A program made the translations under genes and the position numbers. From assembly GCA_900696525.1 (NCBI GenBank), contig CAADGL010000012.1, forward strand, positions 722,908-786,907: 64,000 nucleotides of DNA. The letters run 5' to 3'. Position 1 is the stretch's first letter, and the number at the start of each line of letters is the position of its first letter. Below are positions 9,591-17,765 of this stretch, one piece after another. Origin of the DNA: an uncultured Planctomycetota bacterium. GTDB taxonomy: Bacteria; Planctomycetota; Phycisphaerae; UBA1845; Fen-1342. Below the pieces are notes generated by a model. It was not told the DNA's origin, made no database searches, and saw only the letters and a program-made list of their open reading frames with translations.

Positions 9591-10979
9591 ATGCGGTCAG
9601 CGGCGGCTTTTTCAGCGTTGGTCATGGCCTCGGTCGGTCTGGCTGGCGGCGCCTGGGCCGCTGGTACGGACGTCATCGTCGGCGACCTGCACCAGACCAA
9701 GCATCACACGACGGGCGGGCCGGTCCTGAAAGACGGGACGCCCTACCGGGCGTACTCGATCGGCACGGTCTCGTGCAACCAGGGCGACGCGCCACTGAGG
9801 TGGTTCCAGGAGAGCACGTTTCACCCAGTCATTCCTCAGAACCTGTACCGCGTGAAGAACGGGCGAATCCAGCAGATCGGCATGTCCTGGCTGAAGCACG
9901 GTTTCTGCGCGCTCCAGCAGGAAGCCTGCGGCCCGTGCAACCCGTACGGCCCCAACTGCGAGAACCACCTGGGTGTGGGCTGCTCCGATCCGTACTCGGC
10001 CGACCTGAACGGCAGCCAGGGCAACCTCGGCCCCCGCTACGAGGTGAACGCGAGCACCGGCGTGTTCGTGTTTCCGTTCGCGTTCCGCAACGTGACGGGC
10101 GATGCGCTCTACAAGCGGCTCCAGGTGAAGCAGTCGGACCTCGATCCGGCGCAGAACCCGAACGCGGTGTACATCGCCGAGGCCATGTACATCCACCCGG
10201 ATGACGCGGCCAACGGCAACGGCTGGAACAACGCCTCTCACCGGCGCGTGACCGTGCTGGCGAACTACTCGCTCCAGCTCGAGGACACGACGAATCGCAC
10301 GCGGCCTGCAATTTTTGCATGGCGCATCCACGGAAACGGCCCGAACCAGGTCGACGCCGGCGTCACCCTCAAGTCCCTCGATGTCCCCAACGACGGCCGC
10401 TACTGGCTGGCTTACAAGGTCACCGACCTCGGCAACGGCAAGTGGCACTACGAGTACGCCGTGGAGAACCTCACCTCCGACCGCAGCGGGGGCTCGCTGA
10501 GCCTGCCGGTCAGCCAGGGCGTCCAGGTGACGAACCCCTTCTTCTACTGTCCCCAGTACCACAGCGGCGAGCCGTACGACGACGCTCCGTGGAACTTTGC
10601 CCACACCGGCGGCGAGGTGAGTTGGACGACCGCCGAGTCGTTCGACGAGAATCCCAACGCCAACGCGCTGCGCTGGAACACGCTCTACAACTTCGCGTTC
10701 GACGCCGACCAGCCTCCCGTTGCCGGCCCGGTCACGATCGGCCTGTTCAAGCCCGGAACGCCGACCTCGATCCAGTTCAGCGCGATCGTCCCGGCGACGC
10801 CGCCGGGCTGCGAGGGTGACGTTGACGGCGACGGGGACGTCGACCAGTCGGACCTCGGCGTGATGCTCGACAACTACGGTCAATCCGTTCCGCCGGGCAC
10901 GAACGGCGACGTTAACGGCGACGGCCAGGTGGACCAGTCGGACCTGGGTGTTCTGCTGTCGAACTTCGGTTGTGTGTGA
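9591..10979 (+). CDS. Secreted protein with C-terminal dockerin-like domain, paralogue A
   Basis: The 462-residue protein starts at ATG 9591 with AAAGGAAGG just upstream. A signal peptide ends near AWA|AG. The large core has conserved blocks HTTGGPV, YRAYSIGTVSCN, HPVIPQNLYR, QIGMSWLKHGFCALQ, a Cys-rich loop with CGPCNPYGPNC, LGVGCSDPYSADLNGSQG, and later YHSGEPYDDAPW. Residues from about 405 hold two EF-hand-like repeats (DVDGDGDVDQSDLG and DVNGDGQVDQSDLG), the dockerin type I form common in planctomycetes. In cellulosomes dockerins bind cohesins with Ca2+; in this phylum they probably mediate surface assembly. It is the first of three tandem paralogues. Core family not recognised. Confidence 0.86.
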   Translation: MRSAAAFSALVMASVGLAGGAWAAGTDVIVGDLHQTKHHTTGGPVLKDGTPYRAYSIGTVSCNQGDAPLRWFQESTFHPVIPQNLYRVKNGRIQQIGMSWLKHGFCALQQEACGPCNPYGPNCENHLGVGCSDPYSADLNGSQGNLGPRYEVNASTGVFVFPFAFRNVTGDALYKRLQVKQSDLDPAQNPNAVYIAEAMYIHPDDAANGNGWNNASHRRVTVLANYSLQLEDTTNRTRPAIFAWRIHGNGPNQVDAGVTLKSLDVPNDGRYWLAYKVTDLGNGKWHYEYAVENLTSDRSGGSLSLPVSQGVQVTNPFFYCPQYHSGEPYDDAPWNFAHTGGEVSWTTAESFDENPNANALRWNTLYNFAFDADQPPVAGPVTIGLFKPGTPTSIQFSAIVPATPPGCEGDVDGDGDVDQSDLGVMLDNYGQSVPPGTNGDVNGDGQVDQSDLGVLLSNFGCV

Positions 10980-11063
10980 CGCGCGAGCCGCCTTGGGGGC
11001 CGCGCCGTTCGCTTGTAGTTCGTGAAGGGCTCGCTGAGGGCCGTACTGAACCTTGGAGGGACC

Positions 11064-12437
11064 ATGAGTCGTCTTCGCATTCTGTCTGGCGCGTGTTTCG
11101 CGGGATTTGCCGCGATGGCTGCTTCTGCTGCCGGCCCAGATGTGATCGTCGGAGAGCTGCACGGGACGCGGCACTGGACGACGGGGGGACCGGTGAACGA
11201 GGGCGGCGTGGACTACCGGGCGTACTCGGTCGCCACCACGTCGTGCAACATCGGGACGATGCGGCTGGACTGGGTGCAGGAGAGCAACCAGCACCCGGTG
11301 ATCCCGCAGAACATGTACCGGCTGAAAGATGGGCGGCTGATGCAGATCGGCATGTCCTGGCTCAAGCACGGGTTCTGCGCGCTTCAGGAGACGGCGTGCG
11401 GGCCGTGCCAGCCGGCGGGTTTCGGCTGTGAGAACGAACTGGGCGTCGGCTGCTCCGATCCGTACTCGGCGGACCTGAACGGCTCGCAGGGCAACCTGGG
11501 GCCGCGCTACGAGGTGAACGCCTACACCGGGTATTTCGTGTGGCCGTTCGCCTTTCGCAACGTGACGGGCAACGCGATCTACAAGCGGCTCCGCGTCGCG
11601 CAGGCCGACCTGGCCAACCCCGGCGCGCTGTACTTCGTCGAGGCGATGTACATCCATCCTGACGACGCCGCCTATGGCAACCAGGCGAACAACGCGTCGT
11701 ATCGGCGCGTGACGGTCAGCGGCTCCTACTCGCTCACGCTCCAGGGCAGCACGTTTCGCGAGGACCCGGCCATCAAGGCCTGGCGCGCCCACGGCAACGG
11801 CGTCAACAACCCGGACGTGAACGTCACGCTGGTTCCGGTCGATGTGCCGAACGAGGGTCGCTTCTGGCTGGCGTACAAGGTCACCGACCTGGGTAACGGA
11901 ACCTGGCGATACCAGTACGCGGTGCAGAACCTCACGTCCGATCGCAGCGGCGGGTCCTTCACCGTCCCCGCGGTGAACGTGCAGACGTCGAACCCGTTCT
12001 TCCACGCGCCGCGCTACCACAGCGGCGAGCCGTATGACAACAGCCCGTGGGTGCTGGAGGTCGGCGGCGGCGTCATTCGCTGGCGCAGCCCGCAGGATTT
12101 CCTGACCAATCCGAACACCAACGCCCTGCGCTGGGGAACGATGTACAACTTCGAGTTCGACGCCAACACGCCGCCGGTCATGGGTGCGGTCACGCTGGGG
12201 CTCTTCAAGTTCGGGACGCCCGGCTCCGTGCAGATTGCGGCGCTCGTCCCGCAGCAGGGCAGCGGCTGCCCCGGCGACGTCGACGGCGACGGCGACGTCG
12301 ACCAGGCCGACCTGGGCGCGATGCTCTCGAACTTCGGCGGGCAGGTTCCCCCCGGCACCGGCGGCGATCTCGACGGCGACGGCGACGTCGATCAGTCTGA
12401 CCTTGGCATCCTGCTGGGCGACTTCGGCTGCAACTAA
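11064..12437 (+). CDS. Secreted protein with C-terminal dockerin-like domain, paralogue B
   Basis: The 457-residue protein starts at ATG 11064, four nt after GGAGG. It has a signal peptide (MSRLRILSGACFAGFAAMAA, cleavage near residue 21) and the same core as paralogue A: HWTTGGPV, ESNQHPVIPQNMYRL, QIGMSWLKHGFCALQ, CGPCQPAGFGC, LGVGCSDPYSADLNGSQG, YHSGEPYDNSPW. Two dockerin-like Ca2+ loops follow from about residue 402. All the loop cysteines are kept, which suggests disulfides or a metal site rather than chance. It lies 84 nt after paralogue A; either a shared transcript or separate promoters would fit. Confidence 0.86.
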   Translation: MSRLRILSGACFAGFAAMAASAAGPDVIVGELHGTRHWTTGGPVNEGGVDYRAYSVATTSCNIGTMRLDWVQESNQHPVIPQNMYRLKDGRLMQIGMSWLKHGFCALQETACGPCQPAGFGCENELGVGCSDPYSADLNGSQGNLGPRYEVNAYTGYFVWPFAFRNVTGNAIYKRLRVAQADLANPGALYFVEAMYIHPDDAAYGNQANNASYRRVTVSGSYSLTLQGSTFREDPAIKAWRAHGNGVNNPDVNVTLVPVDVPNEGRFWLAYKVTDLGNGTWRYQYAVQNLTSDRSGGSFTVPAVNVQTSNPFFHAPRYHSGEPYDNSPWVLEVGGGVIRWRSPQDFLTNPNTNALRWGTMYNFEFDANTPPVMGAVTLGLFKFGTPGSVQIAALVPQQGSGCPGDVDGDGDVDQADLGAMLSNFGGQVPPGTGGDLDGDGDVDQSDLGILLGDFGCN

Positions 12438-12479
12438 GGGCACCCGGTGACGCCGCGGCTATAATGTGAACAGGCGCCT

Positions 12480-12506
12480 CGCCGCAAGCATCGACCGCTT
12501 GCGGCG
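12480..12506. repeat. Perfect 10-bp hairpin between dockerin paralogues B and C
   Basis: CGCCGCAAGC and GCTTGCGGCG enclose ATCGACC and are followed by TTGTGCGTTTT. It may terminate paralogue B weakly. TATAAT occurs at 12460-12465, just upstream, so it might instead be a leader hairpin of paralogue C. A matching -35 box for that TATAAT was not found. Confidence 0.45.
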
Positions 12507-12580
12507 TTGTGCGTTTTCGGGCCTTTCGGGACGGCAACGGTTTCCGGTCGTTGCCGGTGCGATGCGGAGGAGGGATCGTC

Positions 12581-13945
12581 ATGTGTCGCTGCAGTATGTT
12601 GGGCGTAATGGCGCTGCTGGCTGGTCCGATGGCGCTGGCGGGCGGGCCGGACGTGATCGTGGGCGACCTGCCCACGGTGTATCACTGGACCACCGGCGGG
12701 CCGGTGGTGGTGAATGGCGTCCCGTACCGGGCGTACTCGGTGGGGACGATATCGTGCAACATCGGGGATCAGATTCTCGCATGGGAGTCCGAAAGCCCGA
12801 TGCACCCTGTGATCCCGCAGAACATGTATCGCCTGCACGACGGCCGCTTGCAGCAGATCGGCATGTCGTGGCTGAAGCACGGATACTGCGCGCTTCAGCA
12901 GGACCTGTGCGGCACGTGCGACCCCGTCGGGCCGTTGTGCGAAGCCGCGCTGGGCGTGGGCTGCTCGGACCCGTACTCGGCGGTTCTGAACGGCTCGCAG
13001 GGGCGCCTCGGCCCGCGGTTCGAGGTAAATGCGTACACGGGCGAGTTCGTCTGGCCGTTTTCCTACCGGTTCGTCACGGGCGACGCGATCTACAAGCGCC
13101 TCCAGGTGGCGGAGGCGGACCTCCTGACGCCCGGCGCCATGTACTTCGTCGAGGCGATGTACGTTCACCCGGAAGACGCCGCCGCCCGGAACCACAGCAA
13201 CAACGCGGGAATGCGCCGCGTCACCGTGAACCCCGACTTCTCGATCAGCGTCGCGGGCAGCACCTATCCGCAGACCGCCGCCGTCTATGCCTGGCTCCTG
13301 CATGGCAAAGGCGTGGATCAGCCCGACCTCGACGTCATCGTCGCGACCGTCGACGTGCCGAACGAGGGTCGCTTCCTGCTGGGCTACAAGGTCACCGAAG
13401 TCGGCGCGGGGCAGTGGCGCTATGAGTACGCGCTCGAAAACCTCACGTCCGACCGCTCCGCCGGGCATTTCAGCGTCCCCGCGTCCGGCGTGAACACGTC
13501 GGGGTACTTCTTCCACAGCCCGCGCTATCACAGCGGCGAGCCATATGACAACGACCCGTGGACCGTGTCGGACAGCGGCGGCGTCGTGAAATGGAGCAGC
13601 CCGAAGACCTACGAGCAGGACCCCAACACCAACGCCCTGCGCTGGGCCACGCTCTACAACTTCTCGTTCGTGGCCAATGCCCCGCCGGTGTTCGGACAGG
13701 CGACGATCGGCCTCTTCAAGCCCGGTTCGCCCGACACCGTCCAGGTCGGCACGCTCGTGCCCGAGCAGGGCGCCTGTCCGGGCGACATCGACGGCGACGG
13801 CGATGTCGACCAGGCCGACCTCGGGATTCTCCTGGCGAACTATGGACAGAGCGTCCCGCCAGGCACCAGCGGCGACCTCGACGGCGACGGCGATGTCGAC
13901 CAGTCGGACCTGGGCGTTCTGCTGGCTTCGTTCGGCTGCGACTAA
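12581..13945 (+). CDS. Secreted protein with C-terminal dockerin-like domain, paralogue C
   Basis: The 454-residue third paralogue starts at ATG 12581 behind GGAGGAGG. A signal peptide covers residues 1-21 (MCRCSMLGVMALLAGPMALA). The core repeats the family signatures YHWTTGGPV, YRAYSVGTISCN, HPVIPQNMYRL, QIGMSWLKHGYCALQ, CGTCDPVGPLC, LGVGCSDPYSAVLNGSQG and YHSGEPYDNDPW. The dockerin-like pair starts near residue 402. It diverges more than A and B do from each other in the middle (for example RNHSNNAGMRR), consistent with an older duplication. It converges on argF, 107 nt away. Confidence 0.86.
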   Translation: MCRCSMLGVMALLAGPMALAGGPDVIVGDLPTVYHWTTGGPVVVNGVPYRAYSVGTISCNIGDQILAWESESPMHPVIPQNMYRLHDGRLQQIGMSWLKHGYCALQQDLCGTCDPVGPLCEAALGVGCSDPYSAVLNGSQGRLGPRFEVNAYTGEFVWPFSYRFVTGDAIYKRLQVAEADLLTPGAMYFVEAMYVHPEDAAARNHSNNAGMRRVTVNPDFSISVAGSTYPQTAAVYAWLLHGKGVDQPDLDVIVATVDVPNEGRFLLGYKVTEVGAGQWRYEYALENLTSDRSAGHFSVPASGVNTSGYFFHSPRYHSGEPYDNDPWTVSDSGGVVKWSSPKTYEQDPNTNALRWATLYNFSFVANAPPVFGQATIGLFKPGSPDTVQVGTLVPEQGACPGDIDGDGDVDQADLGILLANYGQSVPPGTSGDLDGDGDVDQSDLGVLLASFGCD

Positions 13946-14052
13946 GCGCGCGGGCAGGTCCGTTTGAGTCTGGGGGACCAGTCTCCGGCCAGTCTCTTCG
14001 CGGGAAAGACCCGGGAAGCGAGCGGTGGCGCGGCGCGTTGTCCCTCCCCGAA

Positions 14053-15003
14053 TCAGAGTCCTTCGGCCGCGCCCGCCAGCAGCAGCATGAGCGCGTTCTG
14101 TGCGTGCATGCGGTTCTCGGCCTGGTCGAAGATGGCCGAGTTGGGCGCGCGCGAGGCGGGGTAGTCGATCTCCTCGCCATAGTGCGCCGGCAGGCAGTGC
14201 AGCACGGTCGCGGTCGGCTTGGCGTGCCGCAGCAGTTCCATGTTGATCTGGAAGCCCGCGAAATGCGCGCGGCGCTGCGCCGCCTCGTGCTCCTGTCCCA
14301 TCGACGCCCAGACGTCCGTGTACAGCACGTCGGCGTCGGCCGCGGCGGCGGCGGGGTCGTTGACGACGCGGATCTCGGCTTTCGAGGCGCGGGCCATTTC
14401 GCGCGCCTGCACCACGACCTCGGGCCGCGGCTCGAATCCCTTCGGCGACGCGACGGTGAAGTGCATGCCGACGCGCGCCGCACCGAACATCAGCGAGTTC
14501 GCCACGTTGTTGCCGTCGCCGACGTAGACACCGCGCAGGCCGGCCAGGCGCCCCTGCCGCTCCCGGATGGTCAGCAGATCGGCGAGGATCTGGCACGGGT
14601 GCTCGAAATCGCTCAGGCCGTTGATGACCGGCACGGTCGCGTGACGGGCGAGGTCCTCGACGATGTCGTGACCGAAGACGCGGGCCATGATGAGCGCCGC
14701 GTAGCGCGAGAGCACCAGGGCGATGTCCTCGGTCGTCTCGCGCTGGCCGAGCTTGATGTCGGTCGGCGCCAGGTAAATGGCGTGCCCACCGAGCAGCGTC
14801 ATCCCGGCCTCGAAGGAGACGCGCGTCCGCAGCGAGGGCTTCTGGAAGACCATCGCCAGCGTCTTTCCGGCCAGCGGCGCCCGCCGCTGCGCCGTCTGCC
14901 GATCGGCCTTCAGCCGCCCCGCCAGGTCGAGGATCGCCATGATCTCGCCGGCGTCCAGGTCCCGCATCGAGATGAGACTCCGCCCCTGCAAGCCCGCCGC
15001 CAT
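14053..15003 (-). CDS. argF: Ornithine carbamoyltransferase
   Basis: The 316-residue cytosolic enzyme forms citrulline from ornithine and carbamoyl phosphate (EC 2.1.3.3) in arginine synthesis. The ATG at 15003 has GAGGAG 8 nt upstream and gives the usual family length. Carbamoyl-phosphate ligands are in SLRTR (57-61, the STRTR motif with Leu for Thr) and HPCQ (135-138). The ornithine loop DVWASMG is at 230-236 and the catalytic HCLP at 269-272. The SMG loop and HCLP favour the ornithine enzyme over aspartate or N-acetylornithine versions. TATACT (complement of 15062-15067) could be its -10 box. No other arg genes are adjacent. Confidence 0.94.
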   Translation of the reverse strand: MAAGLQGRSLISMRDLDAGEIMAILDLAGRLKADRQTAQRRAPLAGKTLAMVFQKPSLRTRVSFEAGMTLLGGHAIYLAPTDIKLGQRETTEDIALVLSRYAALIMARVFGHDIVEDLARHATVPVINGLSDFEHPCQILADLLTIRERQGRLAGLRGVYVGDGNNVANSLMFGAARVGMHFTVASPKGFEPRPEVVVQAREMARASKAEIRVVNDPAAAAADADVLYTDVWASMGQEHEAAQRRAHFAGFQINMELLRHAKPTATVLHCLPAHYGEEIDYPASRAPNSAIFDQAENRMHAQNALMLLLAGAAEGL

Positions 15004-15118
15004 GCCGTTTGCTCCTCGCGCATGTCTGATTGAAGCCGGCTTCGGCGCCGGTCGGCACGCCAGTATAGCAGGGGCGGCATTTCCTGAGCGCGATCGATGG
15101 GCAAGCAGAACGGCGCCG

Positions 15119-16267
15119 TTACGGCGTGGCGGAACCGCCTGATCGGCCAAGCTCGCTGAGCACCTCGTCGAGCCGGCGGTGGAACTCGCGGCGCAGCTCG
15201 GGCGGGAGCTCGACGAGCGGGACCACGGCGTCCATGCGCACGCCGGGCCGCACTTCGATCTCGATCCGCACAAGATGTTGAGCGGCGGAGAAGTCGCTTT
15301 CGGGCCCCGGCCCACGAGCTGGCGCCGACATGGCCCCAGGCGGGCCGCCGGGGCCGCGCGACTCCTGGAGCGGGCCGTAGACGCGGACGCCGTCGGGCTC
15401 GATCTCGTAGCGCAGGCCGGTGCTGCCGCAGATGCGCTCAAGCGCCTGGCGCGGGCTGACGTTCTTCTGGGTCATTTCGACGCGTTTCTCGCGCCAATCA
15501 ACCTGCTGAAGGCAGCCGGGCTCGAACAGCACGTTGACGCCGACGCGGGCCCCGAGGTCCGACAGGACGGCGTCGAGCATCTGCTTCTGGTAGTGCACGT
15601 CGATGGGCCGGTCGAGCCGCCGGCGCGTTTCCTCCTCGCGCGTGGTGAGGACGATTCGACCCCCTTCCGGGCGCCAGGCCCAGCTCAGCGCCTGGCAGGC
15701 CGAATCGAGCTTGTCCAGCGCCGAGTCGCCGCGAACCTGGTCCAGGGCGCGGCGCAGGGCGTCGCGCGGCGCGCGGGCCGGGTCGATGCGCAGATCGATG
15801 GGTGGATCGCCGGCGACCGATGCCCACGGCTCACGCGACAGCCGGTCGAGCAGCGCGATCTCCTCGATCGTCAGCCGGCGGCCGAGATGCGCCAGGGCTG
15901 GGACGGGCTCGATGACGACGCGGTCTTCGGCGACGCGCATGGACAGCCCCAAGCCGGCGAAGACCTGGCGCAGGGCCGAGCGCACGGACATGTCGCGGAC
16001 GACGATCTCGATCTGCGTTGCGTCGCCGTAAGGCATGAGCGCGAGCACGTCGTCGCCGACGGCGAAGCGCAGTCCGGTCTCTTTCTCGAGCGTGGCCAGC
16101 GCGTTGCGTACGGGCGCGGCGGTGATCTCGAGTGAGCCGATGCGCTGGTCGAGGGCCTGCTCCACGAGTTCAGAGGGCACCTGTGCCAGCGAGACCGTGG
16201 CCGCCGCCAGCCAGCAGCAGCTCGCGAGAGCACGGCCGGTCCAGGTGTGTTGATGATAGCCAGTCAT
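15119..16267 (-). CDS. Exported protein with STN (secretin/TonB short N-terminal) domains
   Basis: A 382-residue product with signal peptide (residues 1-28, ending SLA|Q). Two segments look like STN domains, the small alpha/beta fold at the N-terminus of secretins and TonB transducers: about 40-110 (containing ALATLEKETGLRF and SALRQVFAGLGL) and about 225-300 (LDAVLSDLGARVGVNVLF, RQALERICGSTGLRY). There is no beta-barrel or secretin pore domain; the tail is Pro/Gly-rich, then a helical end. The start at 16267 is chosen because GAAAGGG lies 9 nt upstream; ATG 16273 and a TTG at 16303 overlapping the upstream stop are alternatives. It is last in a sigma, anti-sigma-like, STN operon, so envelope signalling or assembly is likely. 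Confidence 0.72.
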   Translation of the reverse strand: MTGYHQHTWTGRALASCCWLAAATVSLAQVPSELVEQALDQRIGSLEITAAPVRNALATLEKETGLRFAVGDDVLALMPYGDATQIEIVVRDMSVRSALRQVFAGLGLSMRVAEDRVVIEPVPALAHLGRRLTIEEIALLDRLSREPWASVAGDPPIDLRIDPARAPRDALRRALDQVRGDSALDKLDSACQALSWAWRPEGGRIVLTTREEETRRRLDRPIDVHYQKQMLDAVLSDLGARVGVNVLFEPGCLQQVDWREKRVEMTQKNVSPRQALERICGSTGLRYEIEPDGVRVYGPLQESRGPGGPPGAMSAPARGPGPESDFSAAQHLVRIEIEVRPGVRMDAVVPLVELPPELRREFHRRLDEVLSELGRSGGSATP

Positions 16268-16299
16268 TCGCATGGTCCCTTTCTGCTTCGTGAGCCCTT

Positions 16300-16983
16300 T
16301 CAAGCTCCCGTTTCCCCCACTCCGGCCGAGGCCGACGCGTCGACCCCGCCCGCCGGCCCGATGTACAGGAAGAACTCGGGCTCGGCGGGCCGCACCGGCT
16401 CCACCGCGCCCCCCGCCGGTCTGCTGACGCGCACGCTGGCGAACGCGGACGGCGGCGCGGGCTGCGCCGAGGCCGACGCGTCGACGACGCGCACCTGCGC
16501 GAACCCCTCCGGGGCGGCAGGCCGCTCGCGGAGCAGCAGCGCGACGACGACGAGCGCGGCCGCGGTCGCCAGCATCCCAGCCACGGCTCCCACGCGCCGC
16601 AGGCGAAGCGTGACCACGCGCATCCGGGCCGCCTCCGCGACCCGCTGCGACACGCGCTGCTGAAACCGCGTCCAGTCGATGCGCGCCTCGAGGCGCGTCG
16701 GCCGCGCCAGCAGCTCATCGAGGCGGGCGTCGTCGCGGGCCGGCGCCGCGTCCGCGTGCCGGAGCTGCGACATGATTCGGCTTCGCAACCGGCGCCAATC
16801 AACGCCCGCTGGCCCCTTCGCGCGGGCGGCGTGGAGCGCCTGCTCGATCAGCTCGGCGTGCCGCCGGTCGCTGAGGAGCTCCGGGCTGTCGCTGATGGCC
16901 TGCTCGACGCGCCGGCGGAGGTGGTCGTCGGCGGGGTTGTCCAGCCACTGGCTGACAAGTTGCTCAAAGGTCTCGCGATTCAT
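16300..16983 (-). CDS. Anti-sigma-like single-pass membrane protein
   Basis: The 227-residue protein has a soluble N-terminal half with helical segments (MNRETFEQLVSQWLDNP and WRRLRSRIMSQL), one transmembrane segment near residues 130-150 (AGMLATAAALVVVALLL), and a Pro/Ala/Val-rich exterior containing two repeats of VRVVDASASA/VDASASA. It lacks the HxxxCxxC of zinc anti-sigmas. Position directly after the ECF sigma gene (27 nt) and the topology suggest a sigma-binding anchor, as in FecR-like systems; this is inference from context. Start ATG 16983 is preferred to GTG 16995. Its stop lies 32 nt before the preferred STN start. Confidence 0.6.
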   Translation of the reverse strand: MNRETFEQLVSQWLDNPADDHLRRRVEQAISDSPELLSDRRHAELIEQALHAARAKGPAGVDWRRLRSRIMSQLRHADAAPARDDARLDELLARPTRLEARIDWTRFQQRVSQRVAEAARMRVVTLRLRRVGAVAGMLATAAALVVVALLLRERPAAPEGFAQVRVVDASASAQPAPPSAFASVRVSRPAGGAVEPVRPAEPEFFLYIGPAGGVDASASAGVGETGA

Positions 16984-17010
16984 GCTGTGCCCCACTCGGT
17001 TCCGCGGCTT

Positions 17011-17613
17011 TCAAAGGTAGTCCGCGAGCAGCTCTTTCAGCTTCTTGCGGGCCTGAAACACGTGCCACTTCACGGCCTCGATGCTCAGGCCCAGGATCTC
17101 GGCCACGTCCTTCTGCGGCACCTGCTCGATGCTGAAGAGCACGAGCGCCGCCCGCTGCTGTTGCGGCAGCCGGGCCAGCGCCGACTCCAGCCGCTCCGCC
17201 AGCTCGTCCGCCGCCAGCTCCGCCCCCGGCATCTCGCTCGAATGCGCTGCGAGCGCCACGCGCTCCTCGCGGCGGGCGTCACCATCGAGAATGCAGTCCT
17301 CGAACGACAGCTTCGGTCCGCCGACCGCCCGGTCACGCCGGTAGTTCAACGACAGGTTCGTGACGATCCGCAGCAGCCACGGGCCGAACCGCCCCGCATC
17401 GTCCAGTCCATCAAGCCCCCGGTACGCGCGCACGAACGCCTCCTGGCACACCTCGAGCGCGTCATGCAGGTTTCCCAGCAACCGGTACGACACTGACGTC
17501 GCCCTTCGCTGGTAACGCTCGACCAGCTCATCGAACGCCGACAGCCGGCCGGCGCGCGTCCGCCGCACCAGCTCCTCGTCGCTCGGCGTCAGTGCGGCGG
17601 CGGTCGCTGTCAC
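17011..17613 (-). CDS. ECF-type RNA polymerase sigma factor
   Basis: The 200-residue sigma-70 family factor has region 2 (FDELVERYQRRATSVSYRLL, then EVCQEAFVRAYRGL and WLLRIVTNLSLNYRR, about residues 30-95) and region 4 with a helix-turn-helix (LPQQQRAALVLFSIE, then KDVAEILGLSIEAVKWHVFQ) at the C-terminus; region 3 is absent. This is the extracytoplasmic-function layout. GTG 17613 is preferred because AGGAG lies 5 nt upstream; another GTG at 17637 is possible. It heads an operon with a membrane protein and an STN-domain protein, which are its likely regulators. Target promoters are not evident. Confidence 0.9.
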   Translation of the reverse strand: MTATAAALTPSDEELVRRTRAGRLSAFDELVERYQRRATSVSYRLLGNLHDALEVCQEAFVRAYRGLDGLDDAGRFGPWLLRIVTNLSLNYRRDRAVGGPKLSFEDCILDGDARREERVALAAHSSEMPGAELAADELAERLESALARLPQQQRAALVLFSIEQVPQKDVAEILGLSIEAVKWHVFQARKKLKELLADYL

Positions 17614-17765
17614 CGGGTCTCCTGCGAGGATTGACACTCGCCGCGGCCGAAAGTTGGTCCGGCGTAGGGACGGGTCCGAACGAGCGACGGTGGGCAGTGT
17701 GGCGGCAGTCTATGGGACGTGCAATGGGTGCGCCCCTACTGGGAGGAGGCGCCGGGGCGCTCGGC

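Noticed and set aside
9612..15058. Very long minus-strand frames (943 and 874 codons) across the dockerin genes
   Set aside because: They mirror the repetitive plus-strand paralogues; no ribosome sites or domains. Part of the second is argF in another frame.
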